This document shows positions 23,768 through 33,100 of a DNA stretch of 64,000 nucleotides, piece after piece. The first letter of the stretch is position 1. Each line of letters opens with the position of its first letter. Origin of the DNA: CALESS01 sp041741455 (GTDB taxonomy: Bacteria; Chloroflexota; Anaerolineae; Anaerolineales; Anaerolineaceae); assembly GCA_041741455.1 (NCBI GenBank), contig JBGSJZ010000025.1:9954-73953 (forward strand). The letters run 5' to 3'. Both the position numbers and the translations under genes were made by a program. The notes under the pieces were generated by a model, which ran no database searches, was not told the origin of the DNA, and saw nothing but the letters and a program-made list of their open reading frames with translations.

Positions 23768-24453
23768 TATAAATCCACCCTGTGTAAAATATGTAAATTA
23801 ATCCGCTTTTCCACAACCATAGCAAAATTGAATCGATCCACCTGGAGAGCCAGTTCCAAATCTTCGACCGGGAAGTCAACTCGTGAGCCATCAAAAAGGG
23901 TTCCTGCACGAGAATTACGCACCCTTTCAGTAATTTTTTGCCAATCCACAGGCTGCCCCAGCCATAAACTTTCGATCGTGTCCGCACAAGCCACATCTTC
24001 ATCACCCCAACCAGCTTCTGGATACAATCCGGTTTGGATAAATGTAACACTTTCGGGGTTTGCCCGCTGGATATATCGCAATGTAGCAGTTACATTCGTC
24101 AATGCAGCAGCAAGAATGGTGGTTGCATTGATGGCCAACACCACTCCCTGAGTACCGGATGAGGTTCGCTGAATAATGCGCTTGCCTTTTACTTTCCCGA
24201 CATCGATATTTGCTGAAGAATTTCCCAGGTCAAACCCTGGAATCATTATCCCTTTCACTTCCCCGGCCAAAAGACAATCCGGCATTTGATTGCGAAGATT
24301 AAAAGCTTCCTGGATACCTGAAACGAGAATGATCTCCACTACGCCGGCATGAAACAGATAAGCTGCTGTCGTAAAGGCTCGCAAAACATCAATTGCGACA
24401 ACCAAATCTGTGGCAGACTGGCAGGTTGCAAGAGTAGCCCGGTTAATTTTCAT
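23767..24453 (-). CDS. comB: ComB-family phosphatase (2-phosphosulfolactate phosphatase homologue)
   Basis: 228 aa, usual for ComB. Family motifs: VVAIDVLRAFTTAAYLF at 18-34, GFDLGNSSANI near 73 and QRTSSGTQGV near 93, all in the places expected for the Mg-dependent acid phosphatase that makes sulfolactate in coenzyme M synthesis. Its ATG overlaps the permease stop by four bases, so it is the last gene of a TPP-riboswitch operon. A coenzyme M role seems unlikely in that setting. A phosphatase acting on thiamine phosphates, or on a pyrimidine/thiazole phosphate, would fit better, but this is inference. Confidence 0.85.
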   Translation of the reverse strand: MKINRATLATCQSATDLVVAIDVLRAFTTAAYLFHAGVVEIILVSGIQEAFNLRNQMPDCLLAGEVKGIMIPGFDLGNSSANIDVGKVKGKRIIQRTSSGTQGVVLAINATTILAAALTNVTATLRYIQRANPESVTFIQTGLYPEAGWGDEDVACADTIESLWLGQPVDWQKITERVRNSRAGTLFDGSRVDFPVEDLELALQVDRFNFAMVVEKRINLHILHRVDL

Positions 24454-26102
24454 AAATTTCTGTTTTCAGGCGTTTGATTTTCCACCACTAGCAACGCCGC
24501 TGCACACACCAGCAGCAACAGAGTCGCCATGGCCATGGCCTGGCCGTAATTGAGGGCACCTGGCTGACCCAGGTAGCGATAGACTGCAATCGGCAGGGTG
24601 GGGAAATCCGGCTTGGTCAAAAAAGTGGTGGCACCAAACTCGCCCAGGCTGATGGTGAAGGCAAAGACCCCGCCGACCAGGGCAGCCCGGCTGAGGATCG
24701 GCAGATCGACCTCGCGCCAGACGCGCCAGGGCGAGGCACCCAGCACGGCTGCGGCCTGCCCAAGGGAAGGCGGGATGGAGGCCAGGGCTGGCTGCAAGGC
24801 TCGCAGCACGAAAGGCAATCCGGCCAGGGCATGGGCCACCGGCAGCAGCACTGGGAAGCCTGGCGCACCGGCCAATTTACCATAGGTGATGATAAAACCC
24901 AGCCCAAGGGTGACGGCCGAAGCACCCAATGGCAGCATCAGGGCCGCCTCTGCAGCACGTGAAAGCCCAGTTTTCTCCCGGGCTGCATACGCCGCCAGCA
25001 TGCCCAGCAGCAAGGCCAGCCCGGTTGCCAGTACAGCCACCAACAACGAGTTGAGGGCTGCCTGGGCGGGTGGAACATAGAACAAGCTCTGGCGACGGTT
25101 GATGAACAACTCCCGGTAATAAACCAGGGTCAGATTGCCACTCTCCAGCGAGATCAACGAGCGCGCCACCAAGGCCAACAGGGGTGACAGCAACAGGCCA
25201 GCCAGGGTCAGCACCCCACCCAGCACAACCAGCCACTCCCTGGCCGAGTGTGGCCGGCGAATGCCCTCGCCCGAGAGGCGCGGAACCAATGGAACAGACG
25301 CTCCACCCAGGCGAACGGAAAGTACGATGAACAGCCCGGTAAAGCCGAGTTGAATCAAGCTGAGCACCCCGGCCAGCGGCAGGTTGAGCATCTGCAAGGT
25401 CTGGATGTAGATTTCCACCTCCAGGGTGGCAAATTGTGGACCGCCCAGCATGAGCACCACGCCAAAACTGGTGAAATCAAACAGAAAAACCAGCATGGTC
25501 GCCGAGAAGATGGCCGGACGCAACAAGGGCAGAGTCACTTCCTTCAGCGCCTGCCAGGGCGAAGCTCCCAGGACACGGGCGGCATGTTCCAGGCGCAGGT
25601 CCAACCCAGCCCAGGCGGAGCCGACCAGGCGGATGACGATGGCTGTGTTGTAGAAGACATGCCCGAGCAGGATCGCAGCGAGGGTGTTGAGCAAGGTGAT
25701 CGGCGGATTTTCCAATCCGAAGATTTGCATCATCAGTAGATTCAGCCAGCCGTTGGGGCCAATCAGGGCGTTGAAGCCAGCGGCGGCCGTCACCACCGGC
25801 AGGATGAATGGCAGGGTAGTGAGAGCGGAGAGCAGGCGTTTGCCGGGGAAATCAAAGCGGCCGAAGACAAAGGCTGCTGGCAGACCCACCAATAGGGTCA
25901 GCAGGGTGGACAGCCCGGCCTGGAAAAGCGTGAAACGCAGCGGCCGCCAGACTGCCAGCCAGGTTACCGCACCTGCCCCACTCTCCCCCGCCAGCGTCAG
26001 AAACTTGAGCAGTGGGTAGAAGAAAAAGGCAGCTACAAAACCGAGCGGCAGCAGCCACAAGACCAGGGCGCGGCGGGTTGGCCGGCGATTGAACCAACTC
26101 AC
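24450..26102 (-). CDS. thiP: ABC transporter permease, thiamine/iron type with two fused permease domains
   Basis: 550 aa with about twelve membrane segments. Two copies of the EAA loop are visible: AARVLGASPWQALKEVTLPLLRPA in the first half and QAAAVLGASPWRVWREVDLPIL in the second, showing the duplicated permease layout of ThiP/SfuB/CysTW-type importers. It overlaps the binding-protein gene by four bases at its start and comB by four bases at its end. Because the operon is headed by a TPP riboswitch, thiamine or a thiamine precursor is the likely cargo. No ATPase gene is present in the operon. Confidence 0.9.
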   Translation of the reverse strand: MSWFNRRPTRRALVLWLLPLGFVAAFFFYPLLKFLTLAGESGAGAVTWLAVWRPLRFTLFQAGLSTLLTLLVGLPAAFVFGRFDFPGKRLLSALTTLPFILPVVTAAAGFNALIGPNGWLNLLMMQIFGLENPPITLLNTLAAILLGHVFYNTAIVIRLVGSAWAGLDLRLEHAARVLGASPWQALKEVTLPLLRPAIFSATMLVFLFDFTSFGVVLMLGGPQFATLEVEIYIQTLQMLNLPLAGVLSLIQLGFTGLFIVLSVRLGGASVPLVPRLSGEGIRRPHSAREWLVVLGGVLTLAGLLLSPLLALVARSLISLESGNLTLVYYRELFINRRQSLFYVPPAQAALNSLLVAVLATGLALLLGMLAAYAAREKTGLSRAAEAALMLPLGASAVTLGLGFIITYGKLAGAPGFPVLLPVAHALAGLPFVLRALQPALASIPPSLGQAAAVLGASPWRVWREVDLPILSRAALVGGVFAFTISLGEFGATTFLTKPDFPTLPIAVYRYLGQPGALNYGQAMAMATLLLLVCAAALLVVENQTPENRNL

Positions 26103-27145
26103 CGCAGGACGATCTCCGTCCAGCTTTGAATCCAGGCCTCGCGATTGGCGCTGATCGTCTCAGGGACTAGGGTGGCTGGCTGATCGGGGATCTGCGAGTG
26201 CTGCAAGAAGGCATCCGGTAGTTTGGCCTGTGGATTGACCGGGTAGACAAACATCTGGAGCGGCATATCTTCCTGAAATTGGGTGGAAAGCATGAAGTCG
26301 ATGAACTTCTCGGCCAGGGACCGGTTGGGCGTACCTTTCAGGATGCCGACGAACTCGATCTGGCGGAAGCAGGTATCTGCAGCTACCACAGAGCCGGTTG
26401 GAGCTTCGGCAGGCGGGGTTTCGGCAAAGACCACCTCAGCTACCGGGCTGGAGGCGTAGGAAACGACCAGCGGCTGGGATCCCTTGCCAGAAGAACCTGA
26501 AAAATTGGTGCTGTAGGCAGTGTTCCAATCGTTGACTACGACAAGACCATTACCACGCAGGGCTTGCCAGTAGGCTTGCCAGCCATCTTCGCCAAAGTGG
26601 GCAACCGTCGCCAGCAGAAAGGCCAGCCCGGGCGAGGAAGTGGCCGGATTTTCCACCACCAGCAGGCCGTTGTACTCCGGCTTGAGCAGATCCTCCAGAG
26701 AGGCGGGCAAGGCCAGCTCCCTTTCAGTGAACCAGGCTTTGTCATAGTTCAGGCAGACATCCCCATAGTCCACTGGCAGGGCGGAATTGCTTGCATCCAA
26801 CTTGAATTCAGCTGGAATTTGGGTCAAAAGCGGAGATTCATAGGCTTCGAAGATACCGGATTGCAACGCCCGGGAGAGGAATGTGTTGTCCACGCCGTAG
26901 AGCACGTCCGCCTGCGGAGCGTCCTTGGAGAGCACCGCCCGATTGACCATTGAACCTGCGTCGCCACTCTTGACGAAGACCAGCTTGACGTTATTCTGCT
27001 GCTCAAAGGCAGCGGCCACATCCTCGCTGATGGCGAAGGAGTCGTGCACCATGACTTTCAGCGTCGGGGTATATTGAGGTGCACAGGCTGAGAGGCTGGC
27101 TACCAGTAACAGTATCAGTAAAAGGAAGAGGGACAAGCGTTTCAT
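26099..27145 (-). CDS. thiB: ABC transporter substrate-binding lipoprotein, thiamine type (ThiB/TbpA-like)
   Basis: 348 aa from the ATG at 27145 (TTGGAGGAAAAA upstream is the ribosome site). A lipoprotein signal with lipobox LSAC is at the start. The mature part follows the TbpA pattern: VMVHDSFAISEDVAAAFEQQ, DVLYGVDNTFLSRAL, LPVDYGDVCLNYDKAWF, and SSGKGSQPLVVSYASSPVAE. These match periplasmic thiamine-binding proteins of the spermidine/iron-type fold. It should bind thiamine or its phosphates outside the cell. It lies between thiN and thiP under the TPP riboswitch; 95 bases separate it from thiN. Confidence 0.9.
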   Translation of the reverse strand: MKRLSLFLLLILLLVASLSACAPQYTPTLKVMVHDSFAISEDVAAAFEQQNNVKLVFVKSGDAGSMVNRAVLSKDAPQADVLYGVDNTFLSRALQSGIFEAYESPLLTQIPAEFKLDASNSALPVDYGDVCLNYDKAWFTERELALPASLEDLLKPEYNGLLVVENPATSSPGLAFLLATVAHFGEDGWQAYWQALRGNGLVVVNDWNTAYSTNFSGSSGKGSQPLVVSYASSPVAEVVFAETPPAEAPTGSVVAADTCFRQIEFVGILKGTPNRSLAEKFIDFMLSTQFQEDMPLQMFVYPVNPQAKLPDAFLQHSQIPDQPATLVPETISANREAWIQSWTEIVLR

Positions 27146-27240
27146 TTTTTCCTCCAATTAATAGAAACACAGAGAACAGCGAGAAAACCTTAACAGAAAT
27201 CAATCCGACCGGGAGGGTTTAAAACCCGCCCCTACTAGAT

Positions 27241-27888
27241 TCACATTGAATGGGTATGGATGCACAATAGAACGCCCGATTCCACCTGGACCCGGGCAGT
27301 TTTCCCCAATAGGTGATTGCTGATGCCACGGGAGCGCTCCGGGTAGAGTGTTTCATCCTTCAGGGGATATTGCAACCCGCGGGTGGTGATACCTGTCACC
27401 GGGCCTTGCAGGGGGATGAGAGAGATAATTTCACCCGGTTGGCCGTGTAGGGTGGCATGGTCGCGAATCAGGAAGACTTCCTCTTTCCCATCAAACAACC
27501 GAACATCACGCTCCGCCAATTCAGGTAGCAGCAGCAAGTTGAGATTGGACAGGGTCTGGTCCAGCCGTCCACCGAGGGCTGCCACCAGCCAAATGGCGTG
27601 AAAACCTGAGCGGGCAGCCTCCAGCAGCGCCAGTTCCAGGTCGGTCTCATCCTTTTCAGGTGGGTACTGGAGGATCTCCACCATATCAGGGTTGAGTTCC
27701 GTCACATCCGAAAGATTGACTGAGTCCAAATCGCCAATCAACAGGTCTGGGTGCAACCCGAGTATCTTCATTATTTTCAGCCCACCATCCACTGCAATAA
27801 AGAAGTCATAAGGTCGAATTCGCGCCCTCACAGCATGTGGGTTGACCAGCTCCCCGTTAACAAAAATCACAGCTCGTTTTTTTGTCAT
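27241..27888 (-). CDS. thiN: Thiamine pyrophosphokinase
   Basis: 215 aa from the ATG at 27888 (a TTG codon directly before it is also open). Motifs of TPK: FIAVDGGLKIMKILGLHPDLLIGDLDSV at 31-58, KDETDLELAL near 83 and ALGGRLDQTLSNLNLL near 107. The enzyme transfers pyrophosphate from ATP to thiamine, making the ligand of the riboswitch upstream. The ribosome site AAGGTGG sits inside the 3-prime arm of the riboswitch terminator, so the same hairpin may block both transcription and translation. It is the first gene of thiN-thiB-thiP-comB. Confidence 0.93.
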   Translation of the reverse strand: MTKKRAVIFVNGELVNPHAVRARIRPYDFFIAVDGGLKIMKILGLHPDLLIGDLDSVNLSDVTELNPDMVEILQYPPEKDETDLELALLEAARSGFHAIWLVAALGGRLDQTLSNLNLLLLPELAERDVRLFDGKEEVFLIRDHATLHGQPGEIISLIPLQGPVTGITTRGLQYPLKDETLYPERSRGISNHLLGKTARVQVESGVLLCIHTHSM

Positions 27889-27890
27889 CA

Positions 27891-27922
27891 ATAAAAAACC
27901 ACCTTCGTCGGGGAGGGTGGTT
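27891..27922 (-). terminator. Riboswitch-controlled intrinsic terminator
   Basis: Minus-strand stem of about ten pairs (27913-27922 with 27897-27906, one G-U) followed by TTTTTTAT at the 3-prime side. It lies between the TPP aptamer and the thiN start codon, where an expression platform is expected. The 3-prime arm contains the only ribosome-site-like sequence for thiN. Confidence 0.85.
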
Positions 27923-27934
27923 GAGCAGCGCCGC

Positions 27935-28030
27935 TATTCGCTCCCTCCGCCGGCATTACCCGGTTCAGGTTCCGTGGGTCGAGAACCATCGGTTCTCCTC
28001 TCAGCCTGGTCTGCCAGGCTCCCCAGCATT
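27935..28030 (-). promoter_or_regulatory. TPP riboswitch aptamer (THI element)
   Basis: Minus strand reads GGGGAGCC, then GGCTGAGAGG, then GAACCTGAACCGGGTAATGCC, GGCGGAGGGA (segments shortened here), which is the conserved TPP aptamer almost base for base: the pyrimidine-sensor CUGAGA element, the ACCUGAUCYGG-like J element and the final AGGGA. An optional P3a-like hairpin (GAGAACC/GGTTCTC) sits in between. When TPP binds, the terminator at 27891-27922 should form and shut off thiN-thiB-thiP-comB. Confidence 0.97.
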
Positions 28031-28172
28031 GTTTGCAAACATAGTATATGCCGGATGGGATAGAATGTCAAATTCATCCCGACGGATTGGTGACGAGCAG
28101 GTTCTCATCATTCAGTTTGATTTGTGTTAAAATATCCGCACTTTTCTGAGTGAAAGATGAAGTGACATTTTT

Positions 28173-28925
28173 ATGAAAAAGAAACTTATCTCGATCCTGG
28201 GGATGATCCTGTTTATTCTGTCCACACTGTTGGGCTTCGCCTTGAATGCGGTGACAATCTATGCCGATCTGGAGGGCACCTCCTTCTGGGAAATCTCAGA
28301 TGTCGCCAGTTTTGACTCCACCATCGAAACGGACGGACGTTTTGGCAGTCTGCAGTGCCCGGTTATTATGGGAACGCAGGAGAGTAAGACTGTCAAGATA
28401 AAGGTCAGGAATCCCAAGGATTATCCGATCAACCCCTGGGTTGTAGCCACATTCAGCCAACCCAACCAACTCGACATCCTTCGAGAAAAGCAAGAACTTA
28501 AGCTTGGGCCAGGGGAGACGGCTGAAATAAGCTGGCAGGTGACCAATCAAAATTTGATGTATAGACGGTTTGTATTCGTACGGGTTTTTCTATTGCAATC
28601 TTATTATCATCCCCCATCAATCACCCGGCATTGTGGCATCATCATGGCAGATTTTGGTAACCTGGATGGAAATCAAATCATTGGTTTGGCTTCCGGCAGC
28701 AGTATACTCGGCATGGTCATTGGTATCCTGCTCTGGCGCAGATTCAGCATTTTACGCATTCGCCGCGAAGTCCGAGGACTAGGTATTATGGCCTGGCTGA
28801 CTGGCATTACCGGGTTGAACATCCTTGCCAACCTGGCTGGCTGGATGGTGCTGGCTGACTTGCTGCTAATTTTGACTGTTTTGATGTTTGTTGCGATTTT
28901 TGAAAACGTTTTTAGCAACCGGTAA
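28173..28925 (+). CDS. Membrane protein of unknown function
   Basis: 250 aa. A hydrophobic N-terminal segment (about 4-29), then an extracytoplasmic beta-rich domain (30-165; contains TVKIKVRNPKDYPINPW and LKLGPGETAEISWQV, typical of immunoglobulin-like folds), then three or four membrane segments (about 168-190, 205-225, 227-247). No family recognised. It is divergent from the riboswitch operon and convergent with the signalling island, and has only a weak ribosome site. A surface sensor or envelope protein is possible. Confidence 0.7.
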   Translation: MKKKLISILGMILFILSTLLGFALNAVTIYADLEGTSFWEISDVASFDSTIETDGRFGSLQCPVIMGTQESKTVKIKVRNPKDYPINPWVVATFSQPNQLDILREKQELKLGPGETAEISWQVTNQNLMYRRFVFVRVFLLQSYYHPPSITRHCGIIMADFGNLDGNQIIGLASGSSILGMVIGILLWRRFSILRIRREVRGLGIMAWLTGITGLNILANLAGWMVLADLLLILTVLMFVAIFENVFSNR

Positions 28926-28934
28926 TCGTCAATC

Positions 28935-29723
28935 TTACCGGACGCGACGCTTCCACTCTTCCTTGAGCGTCAGTTGGCGCGGGCTTTCACCAGAAATCAA
29001 AGCGGTAAAATCCCCCAGCAGGCGGTTGAATTTGCTGCCCTCATCCAGCATCGGGAAATGACCGGAACCTTCGAAGAAAACGATGTGAGATTGATCCGTC
29101 AGCTCTGCCAATTGCTCCGAGTGCGGCATTTCGACTGCCAGGTCCTTTTCTCCATGCACCAGCAGCGTATTAACCACAGGGCTGCGCATCAGGTCAGCCA
29201 AACCCACACCACTCAACCCACTGAAGGAGGCTTGCAATGCCCGGGCGTCCGCCCGCGGCGCTTCCAGTCGCACCGCCTCGAGGGTGGGTGATTTTCCCAG
29301 GAGCCATTCAGCGGCATCCCCTGGCAGGTAACTGCGCAGGCGGGGGGTGATCATAGTTTCCTCAAAAGGCAGGCTGACTACCATTACGCGGTCGACGATC
29401 TCCGGGTGAGCCCGGGCGTACATCATGGCCAGGGTACCACCCAACCCGTGACCGACCAGCGCCACCCGGCCAATACCCATCTGATCCAAAAATCCATCCA
29501 GCAGAGCCAGTTGCCAATCCAGGCTGTAACGACCCGGATCTTTTGCGGTATCGCCAAAGCCCCACAGGTCCAGCGCATAGGCCCGGAAGGTCAGCGAGGC
29601 GGCCTGCATCACTGGAATCCAGTAACGCCACGAGCCCACCCAGCCGTGCAGGAAGACCACCGGCCGTCCGCGACCGAGGACCTCGTAATGCACCACTTCC
29701 CGTTCCAGGATAATTGCACTCAT
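28935..29723 (-). CDS. Alpha/beta-hydrolase fold protein without nucleophile (pseudo-hydrolase)
   Basis: 262 aa. It matches the hydrolase at 39853-40653 over its first 100 residues without gaps (HGWVGSW against HGWLGSW; ALDLWGFGD against ALDFWGFGE). The nucleophile elbow reads GHGLGG, so position 93 is Gly where the paralogue has Ser93; the codon is GGG, so this is not a near-miss in reading frame. The acid (GEKDLAVE) and the His (GSGHFPMLDEG) are still present. Ester hydrolysis should be abolished while a pocket remains, so it could be a ligand-binding sensor. It is the last gene of the signalling run, starting directly after the CheY-like gene. Confidence 0.88.
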   Translation of the reverse strand: MSAIILEREVVHYEVLGRGRPVVFLHGWVGSWRYWIPVMQAASLTFRAYALDLWGFGDTAKDPGRYSLDWQLALLDGFLDQMGIGRVALVGHGLGGTLAMMYARAHPEIVDRVMVVSLPFEETMITPRLRSYLPGDAAEWLLGKSPTLEAVRLEAPRADARALQASFSGLSGVGLADLMRSPVVNTLLVHGEKDLAVEMPHSEQLAELTDQSHIVFFEGSGHFPMLDEGSKFNRLLGDFTALISGESPRQLTLKEEWKRRVR

Positions 29724-30101
29724 CTAGGCTTTGCCGAATTTCACCATCAATTCCTTAACGCGTTCCACCAGTTCCATCGGGCCGAATGGCTTCAGGAGGT
29801 ATTCCGATGCTCCGGCATCCAAGCCAGTGCGAATCTCCGTTTCCTGACCTTTGGCCGAAAGAAAAACCACCGGGATATCCGCCAGTTCCGGGTCGGCTTT
29901 GATACGGGCGCAGGCTTCATACCCTGTCAATTTGGGCATGCGCACATCCATTAAGATCATGTCAGGCTTCTCCTGAGCGGCCAGCAGCACGCCTTCCTCC
30001 CCGTTTTCTGCAGTGACGACTTCATATCCGGCGAAACGCAGGGTGAAGGCAATCAGCTCTCGAATATCGCGTTCATCTTCGGTTACTAATATTTTGCTCA
30101 T
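29724..30101 (-). CDS. Single-domain response regulator (CheY-like receiver)
   Basis: 125 aa, receiver domain only. Acidic pocket Glu8-Asp9 (VTEDERD), phospho-acceptor Asp52 in ILMDVRMP, Thr/Ser position in VFLSAKG and the Lys in LLKPFG are all present, so it should be phosphorylated. No output domain. It begins five bases after the giant histidine kinase gene, whose end supplies the ribosome site GAGG, and is the natural phosphate acceptor of that kinase. It presumably acts by binding another protein of this island. Confidence 0.93.
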   Translation of the reverse strand: MSKILVTEDERDIRELIAFTLRFAGYEVVTAENGEEGVLLAAQEKPDMILMDVRMPKLTGYEACARIKADPELADIPVVFLSAKGQETEIRTGLDAGASEYLLKPFGPMELVERVKELMVKFGKA

Positions 30102-30106
30102 AATGT

Positions 30107-33100
30107 TTAATCCTCAGGTTGATAGACCGGCAGGGTAAAGGCGAAGAGGCTGCCCTCCCCGCGGACACCGCTGCTGGTAAACCAGATTTTACCGTGATGC
30201 ATCTCCACCAGCGTGCGGGAATTGGCGAGCCCCAACCCGGTGCCGGGGGTTGCCAGCACCAGTGGATCCTCGCCGCGATAAAACCGCTCAAAAATGCGCG
30301 GTTGATCATCCATCAAGATTCCAATTCCGTTATCCTGCACTTCCATCTGTACTTGATCTTTTACAACCAGGATATGCACCTGCACCAGGCCTCCAGCCGG
30401 GGTGTAGTTGTAACCATTCGAAACCAGGTGCATTAACACCTGTTGAATGCGTTCGCCATCGCCGCGCACCATCGGCAATTCTTTCGGCAAGCTCAGGCTG
30501 AACTCCATCGGCTTGCCTTCCTCACTGGCGCGCGAGCGCATGGCTTCCACCACCGTTCTAGCCAGCGGGCGGACATCCACCGCCTGGGAGGCCAGTGTCA
30601 CCCGGCCGCTCTCAATGCGCGAAACGTCCAGCAGCTCGTTGACAAGCATGCCCAACCGCTCGGCATTTGTTTTGATGATGGTCAGGAAGTGACGCTGCTG
30701 ATCACTGATCTGTCCGGAAGCGCCCATCAGCATTACCTCGGCGTAGCCCTTGATGGAGGTCAATGGGGTGCGCAACTCATGGCTGACATTGGCGATGAAT
30801 TCTGATTTCAGACGATCCACCCGCACTTCATGGGTGATATCACGGAAGATTGAGACCGTGCCGAGGAAGGTGGAGCGCCAAATAACCGGCGCCAGGTTGA
30901 CCGCCACCACCCGGTCATTGTCCAGGGTGATCTGTCCCCCGTAAGAATCACCAGTTTGGTAGGCTTCCGGGTTGGCGGACCAGCGTTCGATCGTCTGCAT
31001 CCACTCCCCGCCTGCGCTGCTGAATAAGCCGGTATATTGCTCCAGCGGCTGGTTGATGGCTTTGGCGGCCTGCAGATCCAAAATCCGCTCACAGGAGGCG
31101 TTAACCAGGGTGATGCGATTATTTGCATCTGTGACCAGTACACCATCCGCTACCGCTTCCAGAATGGCCCGCGAGCGGCTGGCCTCAATTTGCTGGTCAC
31201 GGAGCATCCCGCCCAGCCGTTCCGATTGATCGCGGATCAGGTTGAAAAGCTCGGCGTTGTTCAAAGCCACGGCAATCTGTCGAGCGGCCGCTTCCACCAG
31301 GTTGGCCATTTCAAAGTCAAAAAAGCCAGGTTGACGGTGGAAGAGCAGTAACGAGCCCAACACATCCTCGCCAACAATCAACGGTACAGCCAGAACACTG
31401 CGATAAGTTGTTTTACCGCCTGCAGCCATTGGCCAGCGCGAGTCCAGATTGATATCGGTAGCCAGCGTTGGCGTGCGTTTACGTACCACCCAGCGCGAGA
31501 TCTCTTGTTCAATTTTTGCAGCAGGCAAACTGCGATCCAGGGGCGCCAGTTCCACCCCAGCCTGGTAAACCTGTTTGGGGTTGGCTGCCAGCAGGATCAG
31601 CGATTGCTCAGCGCCAGTGGATTCATTGAGCACGGCCATGGTTCGCGCCAATACAGCATTGATCTCCAGGCTGGCAGACAACTCGGTGATGATCCGAAGT
31701 AGAGTCTGGGTATTCTGATGCTCGTGGCGCAGTTCAGTTGTGCGTTCCGAGACGCGTTTTTCCAAATCTTCGGTCAACAAGCGGGTTTCAGCATACAGTC
31801 GCGCATTCTGCATGGCCACCGCAGCCTGGTTGCAAATGGTACGGGCCAGGTCCATTTCTGCACCAGCATAGCGGCGTTCCGCCGAATTTGCGCACATCAC
31901 CCACCCCAGCAAATTGCTGCCAGTAACCAGGGGCAGCATCAACAGGCTGACCACCTGGCGTGGCTGCAAAAAGGCCTCCCATAACGGGCGCAGTTCCGGT
32001 TCGATTTCCACATCCTGAGTGCTGAAGGTGCCGCGAGTTTCACCCAGGCGGGCAAACAGGGCAGTATCCGGCAACATGATCGGCAGATTTTCTGACGGCA
32101 CTGGAATTTCCACCTGCACCGTACAGCGCTCTTGAGGTTTCCATTGGATGATCGCCACCCGATCCGGCGTCAGAGCACTGAGCATCTCTTCGGCAGTCAA
32201 CTGCATGATCAAATCCACATCCAGGGTTTGACCAAGTTCAGTAGACAGGCGGTTAAGCAACGCCAACCGTTGCGAACGCTCGGTCAACTCGGTAGTTCGT
32301 CGAACACTCTCCTCATACAAGCGGGCATTTTCCAGGGAAATGGCAGACTGGCTGGCAAAGGTCGTCGCTGCCTGGATCTGCTCCGAGGTGTAATATTCTG
32401 GTTCCTTTTTTTCAATGGCAATCACGCCAATCAATTCGGCCTTGGCCAGCAATGGAATCCCCAGCCAGGACAGGCGCTCCGGTTCGAGCAATGAGGGGAA
32501 GCGGATATCCTCCCGCACATCTGGAACATGAATGGCCTGACCGGAGCGGATCATCTCCTGGAACAGGGTGCTATCCTGCACGCTGACGGTAACGCCTAGC
32601 GGTACCTCACCCTGCGGGAAACCACTAGCCGCGCAAACCTGTAACTCATTACCGCGGCGCAGCCAGAGAGTGGCCGTATCAAACGACAAAACTGGAGCCA
32701 GTCGATCCAACAGGGATGTTTCCAACTCACTGGTGGCCAGGCTGGCTGTCATAGCACTGGCAACAGAGTTCAACGCCTGCAGTTGAGCAGCCCGACTCTG
32801 GGCGGATGAATACAATCGGGCATTTTCCAGGGCCAGGGCACTCTGCTGGGTGAGGGATAACGCCAGCATTTCATTCTCCTCGCTAAAGGCAGCCACCTGG
32901 TCATAACTATCCAGCACCAGTACGCCCAGGGTCTCATCTGCCCGGCGCAACGGAACCACCATTGTGGAAACCGGCAATCTGGCTCCGGTCGCCTGGCGGT
33001 AGAGAAGCAAATCCCCGGCGGAGAGAATGTAATCTTGAACAAAATGGACTTCACTGACCCGTAACGACTGGCCAGAATTGAAAACCCGCACCGGCAGACA

